Below the pieces are notes generated by a model. It was not told where the DNA came from and did no database searches. It saw only the letters and a program-made list of their open reading frames with translations. Of a stretch of 64,000 nucleotides of DNA, positions 36,233 to 44,101 are shown one piece after another (the first letter of the stretch is position 1; every line of letters starts with the position of its first letter). The stretch is from Pseudodesulfovibrio sp. zrk46 (GTDB taxonomy: Bacteria > Desulfobacterota > Desulfovibrionia > Desulfovibrionales > Desulfovibrionaceae), in the NCBI RefSeq assembly GCF_012516435.1, contig NZ_CP051216.1, forward strand, positions 2,064,001-2,128,000, in the 5' to 3' direction. The position numbers were made by a program, and so were the translations under genes.

Positions 36233-37533
36233 CGCATCAGGCTCGGGACAAAGGTGACCAGACTGGGGAATGCCATGAGGATGGCAACACAGATACAGTA
36301 CGCGACCATGAAGTAGGAGACGCCCTTGAATACATCGGTCATGGGAACGTCCTTGGCCATGGATGCCACGATAAAGGTGTTGACGCCCACAGGCGGCGTA
36401 ATGGCTCCGAGGGTGGTAACGACGGTAATGAGCACGCCGAACCACAGCGGATCATAACCCATGGCCGTGACCACCGGGAAAAAGATGGGAATGGTCACCA
36501 GCAGGAGCGCCAGCGCATCCATGACCATACCGCCTACCACGTAGATGAGACAGATGACCGCGATGATGACCATGGGCGGAATCGGTAGTCCGGCCACAAA
36601 CCCGGCGGCCTCGAAAGGCAAGCGTGTGATGGCGAGGAAACGGCCGAAAATGACCGCGCCGAAGATGATGACCATGATCATGCAGGAAATCTTGAGGGAG
36701 TCGTTTACCGCCAACCAGAATTTCTTGATGGTCATCTTGCCGGACACTGTGGCGATGAGCAGAGCCAATGCCGCGCCAGTGGCACCCGCTTCAGTGGGGG
36801 TGAACAGGCCGAGGAACAGGCCGCCCATGACAAGTATGAACAGGATGATCATTTCAATGGAGCCGGGCAGGGATGCGAGCTTTTCCTTGAAGGTGGTCTT
36901 GGGACCGGCCGGACCCCAGTCGGGGTGGCGTTTGCACAGGTACCAGATGGTTCCCATGAACAAGGTGGTCAGCAGGATGCCCGGGACCATGCCGCCCATG
37001 AAGAGCTGGGCAATGGACTGGCTGGTCTGCAGGCCGATGATGATCAGTACAACCGAGGGCGGGATGATGACGCCGAGGGTCGCACCCGCAGCCACCGAAC
37101 CGGTGGACAGGATCGGGTTGTACTTGAACTTTTTCATCTCGGGCAGGGCCACCGTGGACATGGTGGCAGCCGTGGCTGAGTTGGAACCGCAGATGGCGGA
37201 GAATCCGGCGCAGGCCAGAATGGTGGTCATGGCGATGCCGCCACGGATTTCGCCCATCCAGGCGTACGCGGATTTGTACAGCCGCTCGTTGACCCCGGAG
37301 TAGAAACAGATCTGCCCCATGAGAATGAAGAGGGGAATGACGGTCAGACCGTACTTGGAAAAGACGTTCCACAGTTCGGTGCCCAGCATGCCCGTGGCCG
37401 CACTCCAGTTGAGGACATAGGCGAACCCGCCAAAGCCGATGATGGCCATGGCGAACCCCACGGGGATGCGCAGGAAAAAGATGGCGGTGAGCAGCAGCAG
37501 GGTGCCGACGATACCGGCGGTGATCGGATCCAT
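36229..37533 (-). CDS. dctM: TRAP transporter large permease subunit DctM
   Basis: 434-residue inner-membrane protein with about 12 hydrophobic segments, the cation-driven translocating subunit. Family marks include FLRIPVGFAMAIIGFGG near residue 20, CGSNSATAATMSTVALPEM near 115 and GLFTPTEAGATGA near 225. Its stop overlaps the bioDA start (ATGA) and its start touches the dctQ stop, so dctQ-dctM-bioDA translation is coupled. Confidence 0.95.
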   Translation of the reverse strand: MDPITAGIVGTLLLLTAIFFLRIPVGFAMAIIGFGGFAYVLNWSAATGMLGTELWNVFSKYGLTVIPLFILMGQICFYSGVNERLYKSAYAWMGEIRGGIAMTTILACAGFSAICGSNSATAATMSTVALPEMKKFKYNPILSTGSVAAGATLGVIIPPSVVLIIIGLQTSQSIAQLFMGGMVPGILLTTLFMGTIWYLCKRHPDWGPAGPKTTFKEKLASLPGSIEMIILFILVMGGLFLGLFTPTEAGATGAALALLIATVSGKMTIKKFWLAVNDSLKISCMIMVIIFGAVIFGRFLAITRLPFEAAGFVAGLPIPPMVIIAVICLIYVVGGMVMDALALLLVTIPIFFPVVTAMGYDPLWFGVLITVVTTLGAITPPVGVNTFIVASMAKDVPMTDVFKGVSYFMVAYCICVAILMAFPSLVTFVPSLMR

Positions 37534-38021
37534 TACTGCACCTTCTCAGCGGTCATAGTTTTGAGGGTGTCCACCAGCAGCACGAAAGACAGGGCAAAAC
37601 ACCCGGCCGCAGCAGCGAACACAAAGGGATGATACACAATCTGGAGCGTCTCGGAGAGTTCCCCGGTCTGTACGAGGAAAGCTGCCCACTTGTATGTTTC
37701 CATGCCGCAGAGGGCGAAGAAACCGCAGGAGAGCAGACTGGTGCCAGCGTCGGCCAGTCGACGTATGATGGCCGGGAAACGGCCCAGCAGGATGCCTACA
37801 GCGATGTGGCTCTTGCGCCGCTGGGCAAATGCCAGTGAAAAGGCGGCGACCACCGCACCCATGAATCCCATGAGTTCGAAGGTGCCTTGAATCGGGGCCC
37901 ATACCGCCCGCAGCACCACGTTGGCGCATGCCAGCACCATCATGGCTACGAGGAACAGCCCGGCCAGTGCGGTCAGCACTTTGGCGACGAGCTCGCTCAA
38001 TTTGTCGAGTGCATCTATCAT
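37533..38021 (-). CDS. dctQ: TRAP transporter small permease subunit DctQ
   Basis: 162 residues with four predicted membrane helices and the family RRKSHIAVGILLGRFP segment near residue 67. Pairs with DctM. Separated from dctP by a hairpin-containing gap and joined to dctM by a one-base overlap. Confidence 0.9.
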   Translation of the reverse strand: MIDALDKLSELVAKVLTALAGLFLVAMMVLACANVVLRAVWAPIQGTFELMGFMGAVVAAFSLAFAQRRKSHIAVGILLGRFPAIIRRLADAGTSLLSCGFFALCGMETYKWAAFLVQTGELSETLQIVYHPFVFAAAAGCFALSFVLLVDTLKTMTAEKVQ

Positions 38022-38032
38022 AGAAATAGGAG

Positions 38033-38063
38033 AACGCCCCCTGCCAAGACGACAGAGGGCGTT
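38033..38063 (-). terminator. Attenuator-like hairpin between dctP and dctQ
   Basis: AACGCCCCCTG / CAGAGGGCGTT stem just after the dctP stop, without a T-run. Likely lowers or protects transcript ends so that the binding protein is made in excess. Confidence 0.55.
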
Positions 38064-38076
38064 GTGTCGTCGGAGG

Positions 38077-39093
38077 TTACTTGCCGAGTTCGGCTTCGTA
38101 CTTCTGCTTCAGGGCCATCATGTCGGCCAGGACAGCGTCGGCATCCAAACCGGCTTTGGTTACGCCTTCTTTCCAGGCGTCAACCAGTTCGGCTCCCTTG
38201 GCTTTGATCTCGGCGTGCTCGGCGTCGGTCAGGGTGAAGACTTCCACCTGATATTTGTCCTTGGACCACTGAAGCGCTTCGCTGGTGTAGTCGTCCAGGT
38301 ACTTGCCGGTCCACTGGGCCTGCTCGCGACCCAACTCGTCCAGCACTTTCTTGGTGTCGGCGGGCAGGGAGTCCCACTTGGCCTTGTTCATGATGATGGC
38401 GAAGGGATAGACCGGCAGGTTGGTGACGGTTTCATAGCGGCAGATTTCGGCGAAATTCATGTCCTTGAGCACGTCGTAGGAAGAAACGAGGCCTTTGACC
38501 ACGCCCTTCTGCAGTGCTTCAGGAGTCTGAGACATGGGCATGCCCACGCCCTGTGCACCAAGGTTGGCGAGAATCTTCAGGATGGAGCCGGAAGCGCGCA
38601 GTTCCAAGCCATTAAGGTCGGCCAGAGTCTTCACCGGCTTCTTGCTCATGACCTGAGACGGAGCCGAGGTGAACATGGTCAGAACCTTGACCTTATCGAA
38701 TTCCTTGGGCTGGTACTTCTGGAAGATATCCCACATGACCATGCTGGCCACTTCGGTGGAAGTGAAGGCCACGGGCAGGTTCAGGGCCGAGATGACCGGG
38801 AACACGCCGGGGTAGTATGCAGTGGAAATGCAGCCGATGTCTGCCTGGCCGGTCTGTACGCCGCGAAGCATGTTCTTGGCGCCCAGCAGGGTAGAGCCGG
38901 GGAAGGTCTGCACCATGACGTCGCCGCCGGTGCGCTTTTCCACTTCACCTTTCCAGTGTTCCATCTGGACACAGGGGAAGGTGGTTGCAGGCGGGAAGTT
39001 GGCGTAGGTCAGCATGGTGCCAGCCATGGCCACAGAGGCCAGCAGGCCAGTGATTACCGCTGCAGCGGCAATCATGCTCAGCAATCGTTTCAT
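38077..39093 (-). CDS. dctP: TRAP transporter substrate-binding protein DctP
   Basis: 338 residues. Sec signal peptide (AAVITGLLASVAMA), no lipobox. The mature domain follows the DctP pattern, with YANFPPATTFPCVQMEHWKGEVEKRTGGDV at the start, FPGSTLLGAKNMLRGVQTG, and the ligand-carboxylate Arg in NGLELRASGS near residue 167. Substrate not determinable; organic acids are usual. First gene of a run that continues through bioDA. Confidence 0.92.
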   Translation of the reverse strand: MKRLLSMIAAAAVITGLLASVAMAGTMLTYANFPPATTFPCVQMEHWKGEVEKRTGGDVMVQTFPGSTLLGAKNMLRGVQTGQADIGCISTAYYPGVFPVISALNLPVAFTSTEVASMVMWDIFQKYQPKEFDKVKVLTMFTSAPSQVMSKKPVKTLADLNGLELRASGSILKILANLGAQGVGMPMSQTPEALQKGVVKGLVSSYDVLKDMNFAEICRYETVTNLPVYPFAIIMNKAKWDSLPADTKKVLDELGREQAQWTGKYLDDYTSEALQWSKDKYQVEVFTLTDAEHAEIKAKGAELVDAWKEGVTKAGLDADAVLADMMALKQKYEAELGK

Positions 39094-39118
39094 GACTCTC
39101 TCTCCTTAAGATAAAAAT

Positions 39119-39153
39119 AAAAGGCGGGCGGTCTCTCTCATGACCGCCCGCCT
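39119..39153 (-). terminator. Terminator after the VCBS-repeat gene
   Basis: On the minus strand AGGCGGGCGGTC / GACCGCCCGCCT is followed by TTTTATTTTT. Confidence 0.85.
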
Positions 39154-39158
39154 ACTGA

Positions 39159-40826
39159 TTACATATTCAGGTCGTAAGCAAGAACTACAGTTTTGCGGTT
39201 AGTGAAGCCCATGCCACCCGGGAAGGTGTTGAGCAACACGACCAACTGATCTTTGCCATCGTTGTTGATGTCGGCCAGCGCAACATCGGACACCTGCCCC
39301 TTGATGCGGCGGGTCTTCCAGGCGAGGTTCATGCCCACGCCATCCCAGGCAAGGGAGTGAATTTCACCCTGTGAGAAGTAGGTGAAGCGTTCAAAAACCT
39401 GAGCAGCAATAGACAGGTCTTTGTTGACCAGCAGCTCATATTGGTTCTTTTTGCTCAGAGGAGCAGTGATCATGCGGAACGGGACATTGTAGGTGGCAAT
39501 CTTGCCGTCACCCATGCCAGGCCCCATGCCGGCCAAACGTTCACTGTATTCAACTCCGATACCGGAACTGTTGTATCGGTCCACATCAGAAGAAGAAAGT
39601 TTCTCCAGAGTCTGATCGTAGACTTTGATTCGATGGTAATCATCCAACACTATGACTTTGTAGCCGAATCCATCGGGCAAATACGTCATGTTGTATATGT
39701 TGGCATATTCAGGGCGGGGAATGGCAGGTCCTTTGGTTATGTCACCATTCTTGAAAATCGCTTCGTTGATTTTGTTAGTGAATACCTGGGGCTCACCTTT
39801 GTCCTGAACCACGAGCACAGGCGAGTAGGTTGGGGGAGTTCGAAGAACTCCCAAGAACTTGCGGTAGTTTTTAAGCAGGTATTCCAACTTGCCTTTCTTG
39901 AAAGACAGGATGTGTGATTTAACTGTGATTTCAGGGGCCAGAAGTTTCTTGCGCGAATAGGTTTGGATAGATCCGACAATGATTTCTGGAATGTTGTCAC
40001 CATCTAAATCCATCAACTCTGCACGGAGGAATTGGGTCTTCGGTGCCACTTCAAGGTTGTCGAGGTGCTTGAGCTTTCCGTTCTCAAACACATAAACAGA
40101 AATGCCGACGTTGGTGAGTAGAACGACTTCATTCTTACCATCACCGTTGACATCACCCACGACCATATTGCTGGAGTTGAAACGAAGAGTTTGGCTGCGC
40201 CAACGGCCAACACTACCTGTACCACCCTCATAACGGAACTGGGGATTCAGGGAAGCTGCCGAGAACTCGCGCTCTTCTGCCTGGATGAACTGAGGGTTGG
40301 TGGGCCCAGTCTGAACGATGTCCTTTGTTTTCTCTGCCTTGACCTCTTGGTCGGTGGTGCTGTAGCCGGGACGATGGAATACTTCACCCATGATGGCCTT
40401 GGACTGCTCATCCAGCCACGGAGTGATTTCATCGATGCCCATCTGCCCTTTTTGGGTCCAGGAACTGCCGTCCACGCCGTAGGCCTTCATGCTGAGCGTG
40501 GCTTCCTTGTCCAAGATCGCGATGGTGCCGGTGACGATGTAATCAAGTCCGGAGGCTCGCATGGTGTTGATGGCCTCACCCTGACTTGTGGGGGCCTTGA
40601 GCTCTTCTACAAGGGAATCAGGAGCGGATTCGGCGTGGCCGGGCCATTCCAGATCGCTATTCAGGCTGGCCTGAAATGCTTTGGGAAAGTAAGAAAATTT
40701 CTTCGGGCCGTTATATTCAAACGGCGTTACAGCATATTTCTTGGCTCCTTGAGCCATGGCCGTGCCGGCCATCAGCATGAGGGCCAGGGTGGCGGTGAGG
40801 ATGACGGTTAAACGTCGCTGAAACAT
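39159..40826 (-). CDS. Secreted protein with TolB-like N-domain and VCBS/FG-GAP propeller repeats
   Basis: 555 residues with a Sec signal peptide (LALMLMAGTAMAQ). Residues about 28-155 resemble TolB/FlgO-type N-terminal domains (KYAVTPFEYNGPKKFSYFPKAF, YIVTGTIAILDKEATLSMKAY). The rest has three calcium-binding VCBS-like loops, DVNGDGKNEVV, DLDGDNIPEII and DINNDGKDQLV, as in seven-bladed propellers. A periplasmic or surface assembly or binding role is likely; no enzymatic residues are seen. Single gene, convergent with nothing, divergent from rsmF. Confidence 0.82.
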   Translation of the reverse strand: MFQRRLTVILTATLALMLMAGTAMAQGAKKYAVTPFEYNGPKKFSYFPKAFQASLNSDLEWPGHAESAPDSLVEELKAPTSQGEAINTMRASGLDYIVTGTIAILDKEATLSMKAYGVDGSSWTQKGQMGIDEITPWLDEQSKAIMGEVFHRPGYSTTDQEVKAEKTKDIVQTGPTNPQFIQAEEREFSAASLNPQFRYEGGTGSVGRWRSQTLRFNSSNMVVGDVNGDGKNEVVLLTNVGISVYVFENGKLKHLDNLEVAPKTQFLRAELMDLDGDNIPEIIVGSIQTYSRKKLLAPEITVKSHILSFKKGKLEYLLKNYRKFLGVLRTPPTYSPVLVVQDKGEPQVFTNKINEAIFKNGDITKGPAIPRPEYANIYNMTYLPDGFGYKVIVLDDYHRIKVYDQTLEKLSSSDVDRYNSSGIGVEYSERLAGMGPGMGDGKIATYNVPFRMITAPLSKKNQYELLVNKDLSIAAQVFERFTYFSQGEIHSLAWDGVGMNLAWKTRRIKGQVSDVALADINNDGKDQLVVLLNTFPGGMGFTNRKTVVLAYDLNM

Positions 40827-40970
40827 ATATTCCTCCGAATCAGTTGTTTTTCGGTTTTATCTCTTAATGCTCGAAAGCATCGCGCGGGAAGGTCTTGTAA
40901 CAGTTTCCTTTCCGGTATGCAAAGATAGTCTGCGGTTGCCTCACCCCCGGTATGACGTTATTGGTTCCCA

Positions 40971-42254
40971 ATGCCAAACGAATTTCGCACATTCCGGTTG
41001 GTCTGCGATAAAGCGGACACGACCATCGTGGAAGACCTGCTCAAAGCGCAGGGTTTTTCCTTTGAACCCGAGCCGTTCTACGCAATGGCTCGTAAGCTCA
41101 CTCACGAACCGTTTCCTTTGGGAGAGAGCCTGGCTGCCCGCTTTGGGTTGATATATATCCAGGATCGTTCCTCCATGCTGCCGCCGCTTCTTCTTGCTCC
41201 GCCCAAAGGAAGTGCCGTGCTCGACATGTGCTCGGCTCCCGGCAGCAAGACAAGCCTCCTCTCCCGTCTTGTGGGGCGTGATGGTTTTGTCTTTGCCTCT
41301 GAGCCGTCGGCAGACCGGCTCGGCACCTTGCGTGCTAATCTGCGCCGTACAGGCTCGGTCAATGCCGCAACCGCCAAGGTGGAGGCTCAGAAGCTTCCCT
41401 TCCCGGATTGCTCCTGGGACTACATCCAGCTTGATCCTCCGTGCAGCGGCTGGGGAACCGTGGATAAGAACCCCAAGGTCATGGAGCTGTGGTCCGAATC
41501 CAAGACAGGGCCTCTCGTCACGTTGCAAAAGGCGCTCCTGACCAAGGCTGAAGCTATGCTGTCTCCCGGAGGCAGCGTTCTTTTCTCCACCTGCACCACC
41601 AATATCGAGGAGAATGAGGAGCAGGTGGCCTGGGCCGTGGAAGAGCTCGGTCTAGAGTTGGTGCCGCTTGCCGAGCCGAAGGGGTTTGTGTTTGGCGACC
41701 CGCTTCTGCCCGGCATGGATGGTGTGCTTCGGGTGGCAGAAGATTCCGACGGGCAGGGCTTTTTCCTCGCTCGTTTCCGTAAAAAAGATACAGAATGCGC
41801 AGAAAGCAGCGAGGAAGTGCAAAAAAGAGCACTGCCGGGGCAGCGCATTGATCTTCGTAAGGTCGAGGGCGGCAAACAGATGAATCTCGATAATTTGCCG
41901 CCGGGCGAGGTCTATGATTTCGGCGGCAAAGTCTTTTTCCTGCACGACGAGGCTGTTGAGCGAGTGCCCGCATCATTGCGTTGGCAGGGTGCACTGCTTG
42001 GCAAACTGGTCGGGCGTGGGGAAAGAGCCAAGTTCCTGCCTGACGGGGCGGCCAAGGTGTTGTTGTCTGAGCCGGGGCTTAAGGGCGGTCCGGATGTCCT
42101 TGACGTGGAAGAGCCTCTGCCCATCGAGCAGATGTTGTCTGGGCAAAGCCTTAGTTTCAAGCCCGGAAAAGGGCCTGTCGGGCTGTTCTACCGCGGGCTT
42201 CCTCTCGGTTGGCTCTCTCGAAAGGGGCGTCGCCTGATGATGTCTTCAAAATAG
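40971..42254 (+). CDS. 16S rRNA m5C methyltransferase, RsmF-like (NOL1/NOP2/Sun family)
   Basis: 427 residues. SAM-binding VLDMCSAPGSKTSLLS near residue 84, DPPCSGWG near 154 and the catalytic Cys in LFSTCTTNIEENEEQV near 206 mark an RNA cytosine-5 methyltransferase. The C-terminal part (RWQGALLGKLVGRGERAKFLP) resembles the RsmF-type PUA-like domain, so RsmF is the best match over RsmB. Cytoplasmic. Start ATG at 40971; a separate single-gene unit. Confidence 0.88.
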   Translation: MPNEFRTFRLVCDKADTTIVEDLLKAQGFSFEPEPFYAMARKLTHEPFPLGESLAARFGLIYIQDRSSMLPPLLLAPPKGSAVLDMCSAPGSKTSLLSRLVGRDGFVFASEPSADRLGTLRANLRRTGSVNAATAKVEAQKLPFPDCSWDYIQLDPPCSGWGTVDKNPKVMELWSESKTGPLVTLQKALLTKAEAMLSPGGSVLFSTCTTNIEENEEQVAWAVEELGLELVPLAEPKGFVFGDPLLPGMDGVLRVAEDSDGQGFFLARFRKKDTECAESSEEVQKRALPGQRIDLRKVEGGKQMNLDNLPPGEVYDFGGKVFFLHDEAVERVPASLRWQGALLGKLVGRGERAKFLPDGAAKVLLSEPGLKGGPDVLDVEEPLPIEQMLSGQSLSFKPGKGPVGLFYRGLPLGWLSRKGRRLMMSSK

Positions 42255-42404
42255 GCTGCAATTTCAGCGTGTTAGAAAATGAGATTTTTTTGCAAAAATC
42301 CGTTGACAAAAACAGGACTCGTGGGCAGTATCCCCTTCGCTGAACGCGGATGAGTTCACCGACGCAACCGCCTGTCAACGCAGCGAAATAAAGTTGAAAA
42401 AGAG

Positions 42405-42433
42405 TTGACACCCACGGCGGGTCGGGATAAACA
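42405..42433 (+). promoter_or_regulatory. Promoter of the tRNA-Val/tRNA-Asp unit
   Basis: TTGACA (42405-42410), 17-base spacer, TAAACA (42428-42433), 12 bases before tRNA-Val. The duplicate array at 62 kb has the same -35, spacer length and -10. Confidence 0.72.
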
Positions 42434-42445
42434 TCCTCTTCCTGC

Positions 42446-42521
42446 GGGCGCTTAGCTCAGTTGGGAGAGCATCGGCCTTACAAGCCGAGGGTCACAGGTT
42501 CGAGCCCTGTAGCGCCCACCA
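42446..42521 (+). tRNA. tRNA-Val (anticodon UAC)
   Basis: 76 bases including encoded CCA. Acceptor GGGCGCT/AGCGCCC, D-stem GCTC/GAGC, anticodon stem TCGGC/GCCGA around loop CTTACAA (anticodon TAC), T-loop TTCGAGC. Differs from the 62089 copy by one D-loop base. Confidence 0.97.
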
Positions 42522-42566
42522 TCTTTGAAATATTGGGGATCGCTTAACACCCCATTATTATAGTGC

Positions 42567-42693
<127 letters not shown>

Positions 42694-43299
42694 TAGCGTC
42701 ATCTGTCTGCTTGGTGGGCCCGCTAGTGGGCCCTTTATTCAAGCCTCCTTCCAGAATTTGAAGGTGGGGCCTGATTGGTTCCATGCCGCGAACAGACCTC
42801 TCGGTAGTCGCGAGTTTCTTGTGCCTCAGGATTTGCTGGATAGCGATCATGGGCACGTTGTTGTTTGCTAGAATAGATGCTGTCATGTGTAGGATCGCAT
42901 GGCGCCCAAAAGCCATCACTCCAGCCTTCTACAGAGCTTTTGAGGGAATCCTCGGTTCTCTGTGTAAGGCTTATTCTTGGAGCGGCCTGAGGGCTGTACA
43001 AAGACCCATTCATTCAGCCGTCCTGTCTCTTCTTGGTGCCAAACCGAATGCGTTTGCCTGCAAAGTCTACATCCTTCCATAGAAGTCTGTATAACTCTCC
43101 GCGCCTCACTGCCGTATGCAGGAAGGTGAGGAGGAGTCTATTCTGTCCTTCTGTCTTTTCGCAGACCTTCCAGAAATCCTTCTCCGGTGGGACGTATCTG
43201 TTTTGTCTCAGCTCAGGGAATTTCGGAACGGCCAAAATGGATTGGTTTCAGGAAAGCCCTCAAGTGTGGGAGATTCAGATATGTCGGCAGAGAAGAAAA

Positions 43300-43857
43300 G
43301 CGCGGCTATTAGACTCACTGAAAGTTGGTTTTATTGAGATTCTCTATACAGATAATCTATTATGTCTATAGTAGCATAATTGTGTGAAATCATTGCATTG
43401 TGTGAATGAATTGCTTGGTTGTTTCCCTTTGCTTAGGTTCATAATGATTCGGAAAACCGGCTGAATGGCTGGTACGCATCAGGAGTGTGTTCTAGATGCG
43501 AGGGCGCTGCTTGCAACCGCTGGGCGCAATTCTTTCCGGACAGTATATGCAGAGGGAGCGAATGCACAAAATTCATCATATACATCTCGTTGGGCCAGGG
43601 CTTTGGGCCCGACGACTCTGAAGGGGGCCGTATGGGTACCAGGCATGGTTCCCTTCGATCCCTGCTCCCGGGAGCACCCTCAAGCCAAGCGCAACGCTGG
43701 TTGCGTGGTTGGTCGATTTCTAACGCCTTTTCTACTTCCCTTTCTCATTGGGAACGCTTCGTTCTCAACTTCAGCCGCCCGAAAGGGCGACACTTCTCTC
43801 TTGTCCTGAGAGCAACCCGTAGTTGCGGGATTAGCCATACTGTTAATGGAGGAATTG
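43300..43857. other. Non-coding, hairpin-rich stretch upstream of the fdh genes
   Basis: No credible gene in about 550 bases. The first part is AT-rich (43330-43460). From 43588 there are successive hairpins: TCGTTGGGCC/GGGCCCGACGA, GGGTACC/GGTTCCC, CTCCCGGGAG, GCAAC/GTTGC and CGCCCGAAAGGGCG with a GAAA loop. It could be a leader RNA, a riboswitch or degraded element DNA; I do not recognise a known class. Confidence 0.4.
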
Positions 43858-44079
43858 ATGTTTGTGTCAACTCGTAACACACCGTCATCCGTTCCAACGG
43901 ATGTCTGTATGCCGTTTTCTGGGCTCGGACATGCCACGGAAACGATCAAGGTCGTAGCTGAAAGCCTATCTGTTTGCTGGGAGGTCATTTCCGCCATTGT
44001 GCGCCCGACTCCTCAGTTCGTGGGGGTGTATGGCTATGAACTTCAATGTCGATTGGGACGGAAAACGAGAGCCGGATGA
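43858..44079 (+). CDS. Possible small ORF ahead of fdhA
   Basis: 73 codons starting MFVSTRNTPSSV, with GGAGG 6 bases before the ATG, ending 22 bases before fdhA. Composition is not clearly protein-like and a perfect hairpin (CATCCGT/ACGGATG, 43886-43903) lies within it. It may be a leader peptide or a chance frame. Confidence 0.22.
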   Translation: MFVSTRNTPSSVPTDVCMPFSGLGHATETIKVVAESLSVCWEVISAIVRPTPQFVGVYGYELQCRLGRKTRAG

Positions 44080-44101
44080 TTAACAAATCAAAGGAGTAGG
44101 T

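Noticed and set aside
43485-43877. 130-codon Cys-containing frame in the island
   Set aside because: No family, no ribosome-binding site, and overlaps a series of hairpins; treated as non-coding.
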